DNA of 64,000 nt from CBIHON01 sp966211965 (GCA_966211965.1 CBIHON010000004.1:124001-188000); one strand, 5' to 3'; counted from the first letter of the stretch, positions 1 to 9,127 are shown. The notes: generated by a model not told the origin, from the letters alone. Made by a program: numbers and translations.

Positions 1-59
1 CACAGTATCCTGGGCGGCTGATCGGGAATTGCGTCCGGCATGGAGGCCGCCTCACTCAT
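1..59 (-). CDS. 5' end of a probable response regulator (truncated by window edge)
   Basis: An ATG at 59-57 overlaps the stop of the histidine kinase gene in an ATGA arrangement, and the frame stays open to the window edge. The 19 visible residues end in PPRIL, as often found just before the acidic pocket of a receiver domain. That the gene encodes a response regulator is inferred from this fragment and from translational coupling to a histidine kinase. Confidence 0.5.
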   Translation of the reverse strand, partial: MSEAASMPDAIPDQPPRIL

Positions 60-1570
60 ACGGGGATATCCTTCTCGTCATTTTCCGGCCGGGGATGGCG
101 AATCGGCAGCCTGATGCGGAAGCGGCTGCCTTTGCCGGGTTCGCTTTCAAGCTCGATGTGTCCGTGATGTTTTTGCACGATGCCGTACGACAGCGACAGG
201 CCTAGCCCGGTACCCTTGCCGACTGGTTTGGTGGTGAAAAACGGATCGAAGATGCGTGACTGGATTTCTTTGGGAATACCGCTGCCGTTGTCGGCGATGT
301 CGAGCAGCACGCTGTCGCCTTCAACCGCGGTGCGGATCGTGATGGTGCCGCGCGCCGGCCCAATCGCGTGTGCCGCATTGACCAGCATGTTCATGACCAC
401 CTGATTGATTTGCGTCGGCAGGCATTCGATATCGGGAATGTCGCCGTATTCCCTGATCACGTCAGCCTTGTATTTGATTTCGTTGCTGACGATGTTCAGG
501 GTCGAATCGATGCCTTGATGCAGATCGGCCAACTGCCATTCGTGATAGCCGTCCACGCGCGAAAAATCTTTCAGATCCTGCACAATCTTGCGCACCCGGA
601 CGATGCCTTCCTTCGATTCGCTCATCAATACCGGAATGTCTTCCTTCAGGAAATCGATTTCCAGTTGTTCGCGCATGCCGTGCAGCCTGTCGGCGATATC
701 CGGCGCCGCGATATGCTGTTGCGCGGCTTCATACGATGCCATTATCTGCAGCAAGCTTTCGATATAGGTTTCCAGCGTATTGAAATTGGAAAATATGTAA
801 CCGATAGGATTATTGATTTCATGGGCGACGCCGGCCGCAAGCTGTCCGATCGATGCAAGCTTTTCGGACTGCACCAACTGCTCCTGGGCCATCGAAAGTT
901 TGTGGTTCAACTCGGTCAATTCCGCATTGCGCCGCAGCAGCTCAGCCTCGACCGCTTCGCGCCGGCGGATGTCTTCCTCCAGTCTGCTGTTGGCCTGAGC
1001 CAGTTGCTCCGTGCGCTTCTCCACCAATTGCTCCAGATCGAGATGCGCCTTGTGCAGACTCATCTCGGCCAGCTTGCGTTGGGTTACATCCTGCAGGATT
1101 TCGATAGCGCCGACCACGCGCCCCAGCTCATCACGCAAGGGGGCGGCCGAAAAAAACAACCAGCGGCCGTGCTCTCCCAAGTGGGGGAAAAAATCCTCGG
1201 CTTCGTAGGCGCCGGGGATCAGGGAAGAACGCATGAATTTATCGTGGTAATAGGTATCGATCAGTTCCTCGACGGTGCCGGCGACGATCAGGTCGGCCAG
1301 CACCGGGCGCTCTTGCGGATAGAACGGCTGCCATTGATTTTTCGTGCCGACCATTTCGGTCGAGGAACGGCCTATCGTATGCTGGCAAGCCTTGTTCCAG
1401 TGCGTGATTACATGATCGGCGTCGATTGCAAAAGCCGGCACCGGATTGCCGTCGAAGTATTCGGAGATGGCTGGCGCCATGCGCACCGGACCCGCCTCCT
1501 TGCCGCCCGCAACCGGACTGCCGTCTTGCGGCTGGCCAAGAATCAGCGGCGGTTCTGAAATCTTGTTCAT
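56..1570 (-). CDS. PAS-domain sensor histidine kinase
   Basis: Predicted soluble sensor kinase of 504 residues with no membrane segment or signal peptide. A PAS/PAC domain lies at about 35-165. A long coiled coil (about 168-240) leads into a dimerisation/phosphoacceptor box with the motif AAGVAHEINNPIG, His about 250. The C-terminal ATPase domain shows the N-box (NMLVNAAHAIG), the G1 box (DNGSGIP) and the G2 box (GKGTGLGLSLSYGI), so the kinase looks intact. It starts at an ATG that overlaps the stop of the HDOD gene, and it overlaps the next gene as well, which points to one coupled operon. The ligand sensed by the PAS domain cannot be told from sequence. Confidence 0.93.
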   Translation of the reverse strand: MNKISEPPLILGQPQDGSPVAGGKEAGPVRMAPAISEYFDGNPVPAFAIDADHVITHWNKACQHTIGRSSTEMVGTKNQWQPFYPQERPVLADLIVAGTVEELIDTYYHDKFMRSSLIPGAYEAEDFFPHLGEHGRWLFFSAAPLRDELGRVVGAIEILQDVTQRKLAEMSLHKAHLDLEQLVEKRTEQLAQANSRLEEDIRRREAVEAELLRRNAELTELNHKLSMAQEQLVQSEKLASIGQLAAGVAHEINNPIGYIFSNFNTLETYIESLLQIMASYEAAQQHIAAPDIADRLHGMREQLEIDFLKEDIPVLMSESKEGIVRVRKIVQDLKDFSRVDGYHEWQLADLHQGIDSTLNIVSNEIKYKADVIREYGDIPDIECLPTQINQVVMNMLVNAAHAIGPARGTITIRTAVEGDSVLLDIADNGSGIPKEIQSRIFDPFFTTKPVGKGTGLGLSLSYGIVQKHHGHIELESEPGKGSRFRIRLPIRHPRPENDEKDIPV

Positions 1571-2424
1571 TATTTTGCTTGCGTCGATACCAGGATATGG
1601 CAGGCTTCTTCAAACTGCATTTCGGTTTCGCGAAACACCTGGGCCAGCATTTCCTGGCTCAGATTCAAGCTGTTCCATGTGGCGGCGGAGACCGGCGGCA
1701 CCAGGTCTCGTTCATCGCCCGACAAATCCAGTGCGTGGACGATGCAATCGGCGACATGGACGATTGCCGCCAGCGAAGCGCTATCGCCGCCATCCGGTGT
1801 GTGATGATTTTCGATCGCTTTTTGCAGCAGTACCGGAAATTTCCAGTGCTCCGCCAGCGCACGGCCGATCATCGCGTGGTCGATCTGCAGCACTGCATGT
1901 TCGGCCTCGAGCAGAGTGCAGTCCTGTGCGGCCTGGTGCGCCTCCACCTCGGCAAAATGCTTGGGCGAGCGCGTTACCAGCACCAGCCGGCCGATATCGT
2001 GCAACAGCCCGACGATGAAAGCGTGATCCTGGTTGACACGCAACTGCCGCGCCATCGCCTTGGCACATAAGGCCGCCGCGATTGCGTGCCGCCAGAATGC
2101 CTGGAAGTCAAAACTCGGATGTTCGCTTTGCGAGAAGTTGCCGATCACCGCGGCGGCTGTCACCAGGGTGCGCACGCTGTTGAAACCCAGGATTGCAATC
2201 GCCTGCTGGATCGTGGTCACCTTGCTTGGCATGCCGTAAAAAGAAGAATTCGCCAAGCGCAACGTCTTCGCGCTCAAGGCTTGATCGTGCGACACCTTTT
2301 CCGCCAGCACGTGGGTATTCGTATCTTCTTGGTCCAGGCTGCTCAGCAATTCGAGTACGACCACCGGCAGCGCAGGCAAGTCACGCAGGGTCTTGACTAC
2401 TTCGGCAAGGGAAAGGGTCGTCAT
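1570..2424 (-). CDS. HDOD-domain signalling protein
   Basis: A 284-residue protein dominated by an HDOD domain (about 10-215), the HD-like output/adaptor domain of bacterial signal transduction. Typical segments are DLPALPVVVLELL near the N-terminus and ILGFNSVRTLV in the middle. HDOD domains lack the complete metal site of true HD phosphohydrolases and usually act as protein-interaction modules, but a partial HD-type site (VGLLHDIGRLVLV) is visible. It overlaps both the upstream 106-residue protein and the downstream kinase by a few bases. It probably links the c-di-GMP/receiver protein to the kinase; that is inference. Confidence 0.9.
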   Translation of the reverse strand: MTTLSLAEVVKTLRDLPALPVVVLELLSSLDQEDTNTHVLAEKVSHDQALSAKTLRLANSSFYGMPSKVTTIQQAIAILGFNSVRTLVTAAAVIGNFSQSEHPSFDFQAFWRHAIAAALCAKAMARQLRVNQDHAFIVGLLHDIGRLVLVTRSPKHFAEVEAHQAAQDCTLLEAEHAVLQIDHAMIGRALAEHWKFPVLLQKAIENHHTPDGGDSASLAAIVHVADCIVHALDLSGDERDLVPPVSAATWNSLNLSQEMLAQVFRETEMQFEEACHILVSTQAK

Positions 2425-2741
2425 GTCTGGATACCTAGGCGGTATTGCATGACGCTTTGCAGCAACAGCTTGCTTGCGCCTCGGTCACCGCATTTTCTGA
2501 ACAGCACCTCCAGGCGTTGCCGCAGGCGTTCGCGTTCCGCCGCCAGTTCGGCTTCGGAGATATTGTCGTTGACGACGGAAATTTCATCGATGCCGCGCCG
2601 CCGCAGCGAAGTCAGCATTTGCTCGGTCAGGACAGTATCCTGCGGCAACAGCACGCCGCCCTGCGCATCGTGCAAGGCATGGGCTAGGGTCATTCCCGCG
2701 ACGGCATCGTCCAGGTCAAGCCGCAGCACACGATTGATCAT
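2421..2741 (-). CDS. small conserved signalling-associated protein
   Basis: A 106-residue soluble protein. The start at 2741 is chosen because its ATG overlaps the TGA of the upstream EAL/receiver gene (ATGA) and a GAGGTG Shine-Dalgarno sits just upstream; a longer reading frame to 2852 lies wholly inside that gene. The N-terminal 60 residues (VAGMTLAHALHDAQGGVLLP, then LRRRGIDEISV) resemble the leading segment often seen in front of HD-GYP and HDOD domains. The C-terminal part is charged and helical. No catalytic motif is visible. Its place between the EAL and HDOD genes suggests a partner in the same signalling unit. Confidence 0.75.
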   Translation of the reverse strand: MINRVLRLDLDDAVAGMTLAHALHDAQGGVLLPQDTVLTEQMLTSLRRRGIDEISVVNDNISEAELAAERERLRQRLEVLFRKCGDRGASKLLLQSVMQYRLGIQT

Positions 2742-4831
2742 GATTTCACCTCGCATCGGGTTAGAGTCATCAGCTTGCCGCGCGATTGCGAACCGCGCCC
2801 CATGCCATGGGATATGAGCTGGTACAGCAGGCCGTTGAGTTCTACCGTACAACGCCCATCTTCGCCGATACCATGCGTGGCATGCAAGAGTTCTGGTATC
2901 AATTGTGTGGCATCGCTGCCGAGTATCGGGCCGACATGATCGAACAGCGCTTGTGCCGCGTTGTTGGCAAATGCCACTACATCGCCATCGTCGACCCCAA
3001 TGACCGGCAGCGGGACATTCTGCAAGGCCTCGCGCACGATATCGAGGCTTACTTCGTCGCGTTTGATCTGCTGTTGCTGTTGCTTGAGGACTTCTTCCAG
3101 CTGCCGATTGGCTGCGGCCAGTTCCAGGTTCGCAGTCCGCACCTCAAGATTGAGCCGCTTGTTTTCATCGGCCATGCCTTTGCGCCGGAAGGCTTCTTCC
3201 ACGTGCTCATGCAATTGTTCGTCATCCCAGGGCTTGGTCAGGAATTTGTAGATCGCACCCTCGTTGACAGCGTCGGTAACCGATTGCAATTCAGTGTAGC
3301 CGGACAGCACGATGCGCACCGTATCCGGATACAAGCCCTTGGCGATGCGCAAAAACTCGACGCCCGTCATACCCGGCATGCGTTGATCGGATACGATGAC
3401 GTCCACCTCGTGCTTGGCCAGGACTTCCAGGCCTTCTTGCCCGCTGTTGGCCGTCAATATCGTGTAATTGCCGCGTCTTAGCAAGCGCTTCACTGCGGCC
3501 ACGATATTGACCTCGTCGTCCACCAGCAGCAGTGTGCGTGACGGTTTTTGCAGGCGCAAAAAGTGCTCCGGCAGGCGCCATTGCTCGCATAGCATGGTCT
3601 CGATCTCCGTCGCCGTCACGGCTTCGGAAAACAGATGTCCCTGGATCTCATCGCACATGTTCTGGCTCAGGAAATGGCATTGCGCATCGCTTTCCACACC
3701 TTCCGCCACGACCCGGATGCCGAGACTGTGCGCCATCGAAATGATGGCTTTCGAGATCGCTGCAGCGTCGCCATTGGCGACAATGTCGCGCACGAACGAG
3801 TAATCGATCTTTACTTTGTTGAAGGGAAAGCGGCGCAGATAGCTGAGCGAAGAAAAGCCGGTGCCGAAGTCATCCAGCACCAAGCCGATCCCCAGTGCTT
3901 GCAAACGCTCCAGCTTGGCTTCGCCTGCGGCCGTGTCTTGCATCAGTGCCGCTTCGGTAATTTCCACGCAGAGCGATTTGGGGTCGATCTGCATGCTGTC
4001 GAGGGTATCCGCAATCTTGTCCGCCAGCATGGGGTCGCGAAAACGTTTTGGCGAAACATTCAATGCGACCCGCAGATCGGTCAAGCCATGATCCAGCCAG
4101 AGGCGCATATCCTGGCATGCGCGGCGCATTACCCATTCGCCGATCTCGCCGATCAGGCCGGCCTCTTCGGCGACGGCAATGAAGCGGGCGGGCGGCACCA
4201 TGCCCAATTCGGGATGCTTCCACCGGGCCAAGGCTTCAACCCCGCTTATCCGGCCGGTTTGCAGATCGACCTGGGGTTGATAATGCACCTGTAGTTGATT
4301 GTTGTCGATGGCGCTGCGCAAGGCATGTTCCAGCGGGGCGCGTTCCTGAAGAGGCAGCGGGCGTTCGCTGGAAAAAATTTGGTGGCCGCCGCTTTCCATG
4401 CCCTGGGCGCATGCCTGCGCCGTACCCGCGAGCGCGGTGACGTTGGTTTGAATGGCAAGCAGATGCGTAATCCTGCCGTTTTCATCGGCAACCGGCGAAA
4501 TCGAGACTTCCTGCGAGATCGCGGCGCCTTGCTGATCCAGGTTCCGCAAGACCGCACGGGCTTTCTGCCGGTTCGCAATGGCGGCACGCAGGACAGCCAA
4601 TGCCGGCTGAGCCGGGTCACCGGTTTGTAATTGCAAGAAATCCGCTGCCAGCACCTGTTCAGGCGTGGAGGCCGTCATTCGGCAAAAGGCGGGATTTGCA
4701 AAAATAATCGGATTCGACTCTTGGTCGACATCCATGATGATTGCGCCGCTGTCCATGGAATCCAGCGCGCGTTTCCAAAGGAGTGGCGAGCTTTCGATCG
4801 CGTCTGCAGAGGTTTTTTCTTTGGACATCAT
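2738..4831 (-). CDS. PAS-EAL-receiver protein (c-di-GMP phosphodiesterase)
   Basis: A 697-residue cytoplasmic fusion. The order is PAS (about 20-135), EAL domain (about 165-410), CheY-like receiver (about 433-550), coiled coil (about 555-595) and a second PAS-like domain (about 600-690). The EAL domain keeps the expected residues: the EAL signature at 199-201, the Asn in ALNVSPKRF, ITEAALMQD, LDDFGTGFSSLSYL, the catalytic Lys in KVKIDYSF and VVAEGVE, so active c-di-GMP hydrolysis is predicted. The receiver has VDDE, phospho-Asp 482 (VSDQRMPGMTG) and the Lys of FLTKPW. A receiver placed after the EAL domain and followed by PAS is an uncommon order. First gene of a four-to-five-gene coupled operon. 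Confidence 0.93.
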   Translation of the reverse strand: MMSKEKTSADAIESSPLLWKRALDSMDSGAIIMDVDQESNPIIFANPAFCRMTASTPEQVLAADFLQLQTGDPAQPALAVLRAAIANRQKARAVLRNLDQQGAAISQEVSISPVADENGRITHLLAIQTNVTALAGTAQACAQGMESGGHQIFSSERPLPLQERAPLEHALRSAIDNNQLQVHYQPQVDLQTGRISGVEALARWKHPELGMVPPARFIAVAEEAGLIGEIGEWVMRRACQDMRLWLDHGLTDLRVALNVSPKRFRDPMLADKIADTLDSMQIDPKSLCVEITEAALMQDTAAGEAKLERLQALGIGLVLDDFGTGFSSLSYLRRFPFNKVKIDYSFVRDIVANGDAAAISKAIISMAHSLGIRVVAEGVESDAQCHFLSQNMCDEIQGHLFSEAVTATEIETMLCEQWRLPEHFLRLQKPSRTLLLVDDEVNIVAAVKRLLRRGNYTILTANSGQEGLEVLAKHEVDVIVSDQRMPGMTGVEFLRIAKGLYPDTVRIVLSGYTELQSVTDAVNEGAIYKFLTKPWDDEQLHEHVEEAFRRKGMADENKRLNLEVRTANLELAAANRQLEEVLKQQQQQIKRDEVSLDIVREALQNVPLPVIGVDDGDVVAFANNAAQALFDHVGPILGSDATQLIPELLHATHGIGEDGRCTVELNGLLYQLISHGMGRGSQSRGKLMTLTRCEVKS

Positions 4832-5075
4832 TTTCCCTTGCTGCTTCAGGATGCGCCTTCAGCGGAACACTTCATGCTGAAGATTTATTATCGTACGAAA
4901 ATCATGCGGCGACTACATACTTGCTGATTTAGTGTGCCTAAATAAATGAGACCGTTGTGGCAAACGCAGCGAATAATGTGCGGCGGCCCCGGCCGTTGGC
5001 TCGAAAATGGCCTGCACTTCCGCGATGCGCTCCGGGAAACTAGGGAATCCGGCCAAAACTGCTAAAATAGACATT

Positions 5076-5741
5076 ATGGTGAAGCAAAGTAAGACCCCTA
5101 AATCTTCCTCGGCGCCTGGATCTTCTCAGGATGAGCCCGACTTTTCCGATTCTCCCGACAGAGTGACTGCCCCTGAACTGAATCTCGCGAATCATTTCCT
5201 GATTGCGATGCCGTCCATGCTCGACCCGGTTTTCGGCGGCTCGGTAGTGTATTTATGCGAACACAATGCCAGCGGCGCGCTGGGGGTGATCATCAACAAG
5301 CCGACCGACATGACGATGGCCGTGCTGTTCGACCGCATCGACCTGAAACTGGAAATCGCCCCCGACCGCACGCCGATCGGCAAGGATCCCGTCATGTTCG
5401 GCGGTCCGGTGCAGGTCGAGCGCGGTTTTGTATTGCATGCGCCGCTGGGGCAATTTTCTTCGATGATGCAGGTCACCGATCAGATCGCGCTGACCACGTC
5501 GCGCGACATCCTGGAGGCGGTGGCCTTGGGCGCGGGGCCGGAACGCATACTGGTCACGCTGGGTTGCTCCGGCTGGGGCGCTGGCCAGCTCGAACAGGAA
5601 ATCGCCCGCAATGGCTGGTTGACCGTGTATGCCGATCCCAACATCATTTTCGATTTGCCGGTCGAAGAGCGTTTTCATGCGGCGATGCGGCTTCTGGGAA
5701 TCGATCCGATGATGTTGGCAGGCGAGGCCGGGCATGCATGA
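5076..5741 (+). CDS. yqgE: YqgE/AlgH (UPF0301) family protein
   Basis: A 221-residue protein of the YqgE/AlgH family. Family features include LANHFLIAMPSMLDPVFGGS near residue 30, the GALGVIINKP segment, and VTLGCSGWGAGQLEQEI towards the C-terminus. The biochemical role is not established; the family is often encoded beside ruvX, as here. The ATG at 5076 is preferred over an in-frame ATG at 5007 because it gives the usual family length apart from a short hydrophilic Ser/Pro-rich extension. A TAAAAT hexamer about 12 bases before the start could be a promoter -10 element. Confidence 0.92.
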   Translation: MVKQSKTPKSSSAPGSSQDEPDFSDSPDRVTAPELNLANHFLIAMPSMLDPVFGGSVVYLCEHNASGALGVIINKPTDMTMAVLFDRIDLKLEIAPDRTPIGKDPVMFGGPVQVERGFVLHAPLGQFSSMMQVTDQIALTTSRDILEAVALGAGPERILVTLGCSGWGAGQLEQEIARNGWLTVYADPNIIFDLPVEERFHAAMRLLGIDPMMLAGEAGHA

Positions 5742-5940
5742 GAAGATCTCTAAAAAATTACCAAAAGCGCCCAATCTCGGGCCTGCGGTGCTCAATGCCC
5801 TTGCAGGGCGCGCACAGGCTTGCAAGCCTGTACTGTTCAGCGGGCGTGCGGCCTGCCGCACGAATTCCCCGCTTCGCCCTGCGTACATGTCCGCTCCTCG
5901 GCCCGATCCTGGGCGGTATTGGTAATTTTCAGAGATCCCC
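5742..5940 (+). repeat. Intergenic hairpin-rich repeat region between yqgE and ruvX
   Basis: This 199-base gap holds two perfect inverted repeats: an 18-base palindrome at 5814-5831 (ACAGGCT-TGCA-AGCCTGT) and a hairpin at 5845-5862 (CGTGCGGC-CT-GCCGCACG). A 15-base string at 5889-5903 is the reverse complement of 9926-9940 in the apaH/plsC gap, so this is probably one member of a dispersed intergenic repeat family. A 63-codon open frame here shows no protein-like features and is not called. Confidence 0.55.
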
Positions 5941-6333
5941 ATGAGTGAGACCGTGCTGGCCTTCGACTTCGGCCTCAAGCGTATCGGCGTCGCGGTTGGC
6001 AACACATTATTGAAACAGGCGCAGCCGCTCACAATTATCAATGCTGCGACCAATGAGGCGAAATTCGCGGCAATCGAACAGTTGGTCAAGGAATGGCAGC
6101 CGCGCCGTTGCATCGTTGGTTTGCCGCGCCATCCGGATGGCGCCGAGCACGAGATGACGGTGCGCTGCCGCCGCTTTTCCAATCAACTGCACGGACGCTT
6201 CGGCGTCGCGGTGGCGCTGGTTGATGAACGGTATTCCTCTGCGGTGATTCCGCAACAACGCGGCGAGTTGATCGATGCACACGCGGCCGCAATCATTTTG
6301 CAACAATATTTCGATGACTATGCCGAACCCTAA
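5941..6333 (+). CDS. ruvX: RuvX/YqgF-family nuclease (putative Holliday-junction resolvase)
   Basis: A 130-residue RNase H-fold protein, also linked in the literature to pre-16S rRNA 5' processing. The opening strand carries the catalytic Asp (AFDFGLKRIGVAVGN); LPRHPDGAEH and VALVDERYSS match conserved family blocks; the C-terminal IDAHAAAIILQQYF carries the last acidic residue. Length is typical. The gene overlaps pyrR by about 20 bases, so the two are probably co-translated. Confidence 0.92.
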   Translation: MSETVLAFDFGLKRIGVAVGNTLLKQAQPLTIINAATNEAKFAAIEQLVKEWQPRRCIVGLPRHPDGAEHEMTVRCRRFSNQLHGRFGVAVALVDERYSSAVIPQQRGELIDAHAAAIILQQYFDDYAEP

Positions 6334-6826
6334 CCTGGATGCCGAGGCGCTTTATCAGGCGCTCGCGAAACAAGCCAAAACCAGCCTGGCGCAGGCCGAA
6401 AATCTGGCGATCGTCGGGATTTATTCCGGTGGCGCCTGGCTGGCCGAACGTCTGGCGGCCGAATTCCAACTCAATGAGCGCCTCGGTTTCATCGACGTTT
6501 CCTTTTACCGCGACGATTACGCCGAAAAAGGTTTGCACGCGGAAGTGAAGCCGACCCAGATTCCGTTCGAGGTCGAGGGCGCGGCGATCCTGCTGGTGGA
6601 TGACGTGCTCTACACCGGCCGCACCACGCGCGCCGCGATCAACGAATTGTTCGACTATGGCCGTCCCGCCAAAATCATGCTGGCAGCCTTGGTCGATCGC
6701 GGCGGACGCGAATTGCCGATTGCGGCCGATTTCGTGGCCGCTACGATTTCCCTCCCTGAAAATCAGCAACTCATATTGCAGCGTGCCGGCGACGGCGGCT
6801 TTTCTCTGACGGTGGCACATGCTTAA
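6314..6826 (+). CDS. pyrR: PyrR-type uracil phosphoribosyltransferase / regulator
   Basis: A 170-residue type I phosphoribosyltransferase. The PRPP-binding loop is clear (ILLVDDVLYTGRTTRAAI), preceded by the flexible-loop region FYRDDYAEKG and followed by LVDRGGRELPI. PyrR proteins convert uracil and PRPP to UMP and, in some bacteria, control pyr transcripts. Its position directly before pyrB (8-base overlap) fits a pyrimidine operon. The start is set at 6314 (a second ATG lies at 6320) because the longer frame from 6275 would add residues lying only inside ruvX. No attenuator hairpin was recognised upstream of pyrB. Confidence 0.93.
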   Translation: MTMPNPNLDAEALYQALAKQAKTSLAQAENLAIVGIYSGGAWLAERLAAEFQLNERLGFIDVSFYRDDYAEKGLHAEVKPTQIPFEVEGAAILLVDDVLYTGRTTRAAINELFDYGRPAKIMLAALVDRGGRELPIAADFVAATISLPENQQLILQRAGDGGFSLTVAHA

Positions 6827-7778
6827 TCCGCAACTCAATAAAAACGGCGAACTGCAACACTTGCTCACTATCGAGGGATTGCCGCAGGCTAACATCAAGC
6901 ATATCCTCGACACCGCTTCATCCTTCGTCAGCGTCAGCGACCGCGAAGTCAAAAAAGTCCCGCTGATGCGCGGCAAGAGCGTGTTCAATCTGTTTTTCGA
7001 AAACTCGACACGTACCCGCACGACCTTCGAGATTGCTTCCAAGCGCCTGTCGGCGGATGTGATCAACTTGAATATCTCGGCATCCAGCGCCAGCAAAGGT
7101 GAGTCCCTGCTCGACACCATTGACAACCTGGCCGCGATGCATGCAGACATGTTTGTCGTGCGCCACTCGCAATCCGGCGCTCCTTACCTGATTGCCAAGC
7201 ACCTGATCGATACCCGGCAGCCGCATGTGCACGTGGTCAATGCCGGCGACGGCCGTCATGCGCATCCGACCCAGGGTTTGCTGGACATGTACACGATCCG
7301 GCATTACAAGAAGGATTTCAGCAACCTGACCGTCGCGATCGTCGGCGACATCCTGCATAGCCGCGTCGCACGCTCCGACATCCATGCATTGACCACACTG
7401 GGCGTGCCGGAAGTGCGTGCAATCGGACCGCGCACCTTGCTGCCCAGCGGCCTGGAGCAAATGGGGGTGCGCGTCTTCACCGACATCAATGAGGGTTTGA
7501 AAGGGGTCGACGTAATCATCATGCTGCGCCTGCAAAACGAGCGCATGAGCGGCGCCTTGCTGCCTTCGGCGCAGGAATTCTTCAAGAGTTACGGCTTGAC
7601 CACCGAGCGCCTTGCGTTGGCCAAGCCGGATGCGATCGTGATGCACCCCGGACCGATGAATCGCGGCGTCGAAATCGAATCCGCGGTGGCCGACGGTACG
7701 CAGGCGGTGATCCTGCCGCAGGTGACCTTCGGCATTGCAGTGCGCATGGCGGTGATGAGTATTCTGGCAGGAAATTGA
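6819..7778 (+). CDS. pyrB: Aspartate carbamoyltransferase catalytic subunit
   Basis: A 319-residue enzyme for the first committed step of pyrimidine synthesis (carbamoyl phosphate + aspartate to carbamoylaspartate). Carbamoyl-phosphate binding residues are visible in FFENSTRTRTTFE, and the substrate loop region in HPGPMNRGVEIES near the C-terminus. No pyrI regulatory-subunit gene is adjacent. The downstream neighbour is an inactive dihydroorotase homologue, the arrangement known from pseudomonads, where PyrB assembles with a pseudo-dihydroorotase. Confidence 0.97.
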   Translation: MLNPQLNKNGELQHLLTIEGLPQANIKHILDTASSFVSVSDREVKKVPLMRGKSVFNLFFENSTRTRTTFEIASKRLSADVINLNISASSASKGESLLDTIDNLAAMHADMFVVRHSQSGAPYLIAKHLIDTRQPHVHVVNAGDGRHAHPTQGLLDMYTIRHYKKDFSNLTVAIVGDILHSRVARSDIHALTTLGVPEVRAIGPRTLLPSGLEQMGVRVFTDINEGLKGVDVIIMLRLQNERMSGALLPSAQEFFKSYGLTTERLALAKPDAIVMHPGPMNRGVEIESAVADGTQAVILPQVTFGIAVRMAVMSILAGN

Positions 7779-7852
7779 TTGAATTGTGGAGCGGAGTGCG
7801 GGAGGCGTCGCAACGAACCGAGCTGCTTTGTTCCCCAACACATTAAAAAAAC

Positions 7853-9127
7853 ATGACACTTCACATAAAAAATGGCAGGTTGATCGATCCTGCCAATGGC
7901 GTCGACGCGCAAAAAGATCTGTATATCGCAGATGGAAAAATTGCCGGCATCGGGCAGGCGCCGAATGGCTTTACGGCAGTTAAAACCATCGATGCCAGCG
8001 GCTTGGTGGTCATACCGGGCCTGGTCGACTTGAGCGCGCGTCTGCGCGAACCGGGCTACGAATACAAGGCGACGCTGGAATCCGAACTGCAGGCCGCAAT
8101 GCAGGGGGGGGTGACCAGCCTGGTCTGCCCACCGGATACTGATCCGGTGCTGGATGAGCCGGGGCTGGTCGAGATGCTCAAGCACCGCGCCAAGACCTTG
8201 AATCAGGCGCACGTCTATCCGCTAGGCGCGCTGACGGTCGGCCTGAAAGGCGAGGCGTTGACCGAAATGGCCGAGCTGACCGAAGCCGGCTGCATCGGAT
8301 TTTCGCAGGCCGAGAGCGCCATTCTCGACACGACTGTACTGCTGCGCGCGCTACAGTATGCGCAGACTTTCGGCTATACCGTCTGGCTGCGTCCACAAGA
8401 TCCTCATCTAGGCCGTAGCGGCATCGCGCATAGCGGCCCGATCGCCTCGCGCCTGGGCTTGGCCGGGGTGCCGGTGATGGCCGAGACAATTGCACTGCAT
8501 ACGATTTTCGAACTCGTGCGCGCGACCGGTGCGCGCGTGCATTTGTGCCGCATCTCGTCGGCCGCCGGCTTGGACCTGGTACGTGCCGCGAAGAAGGAAG
8601 GTTTGCCGCTAAGCTGCGATGTCGGTGCGCACCACATCCATCTGACCGATGTCGATATCGGCTATTTCGATTCGAATGCGCGCGTCACTCCACCGTTCCG
8701 CGCGCAACGCGACCGCGATGCGATCCGCCAAGCTCTGGACGACGGCACCATCGACGCGATCTGTTCCGATCATACGCCGGTCGACGATGATGAAAAACTA
8801 TTGCCCTTCGGTGAGGCTTCGCCGGGCGCCACCGGCCTTGAGCTGCTGTTGCCGTTGGCGCTCAAATGGGCAGAGGAATGCCGGCAGCCCTTGAGCAAGG
8901 CGATCGCCAAAATCACCGCAGACGCGGCGCGCATCGTCGGCCTGCGATCCGGCCAATTGACCCCCGGCAGTGCGGCCGATCTCTGTGTGTTCGATCCGGC
9001 TCTGCGCTGGAAGGTCGAAGCCAAGGCCCTTGCCAGCCAGGGCAAGCACACGCCTTTCCTGGGCTACGAATTGAGCGGTCAAGTGAAGGCGACCGTCGTT
9101 GCCGGCCATATCGCATTCATGCGGTGA
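7853..9127 (+). CDS. pyrC': Pseudo-dihydroorotase PyrC' (predicted PyrB partner)
   Basis: A 424-residue amidohydrolase-fold protein of the class I dihydroorotase family. Active enzymes carry a metal-binding HxH before the LREPG motif; here the segment reads DLSARLREPGYEY, with both His replaced. The later metal-Asp region (AICSDHTPVDDDEK) and the substrate loop (NARVTPPFRAQRD) are still recognisable. Loss of HxH predicts no zinc-dependent activity, as in the pseudomonad pyrC' product, which has a structural role with PyrB. A true dihydroorotase should be encoded elsewhere. A 74-base gap separates it from pyrB; plsC follows closely. Confidence 0.88.
   Translation: MTLHIKNGRLIDPANGVDAQKDLYIADGKIAGIGQAPNGFTAVKTIDASGLVVIPGLVDLSARLREPGYEYKATLESELQAAMQGGVTSLVCPPDTDPVLDEPGLVEMLKHRAKTLNQAHVYPLGALTVGLKGEALTEMAELTEAGCIGFSQAESAILDTTVLLRALQYAQTFGYTVWLRPQDPHLGRSGIAHSGPIASRLGLAGVPVMAETIALHTIFELVRATGARVHLCRISSAAGLDLVRAAKKEGLPLSCDVGAHHIHLTDVDIGYFDSNARVTPPFRAQRDRDAIRQALDDGTIDAICSDHTPVDDDEKLLPFGEASPGATGLELLLPLALKWAEECRQPLSKAIAKITADAARIVGLRSGQLTPGSAADLCVFDPALRWKVEAKALASQGKHTPFLGYELSGQVKATVVAGHIAFMR

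Noticed and set aside
368..1558. Long plus-strand frame (396 codons) opposite the histidine kinase
   Set aside because: Exact antisense of a gene with all kinase motifs; composition follows the opposite codon positions.
5734..5925. Possible 63-residue protein between yqgE and ruvX
   Set aside because: Lies in hairpin-rich repeat sequence; no protein-like composition.
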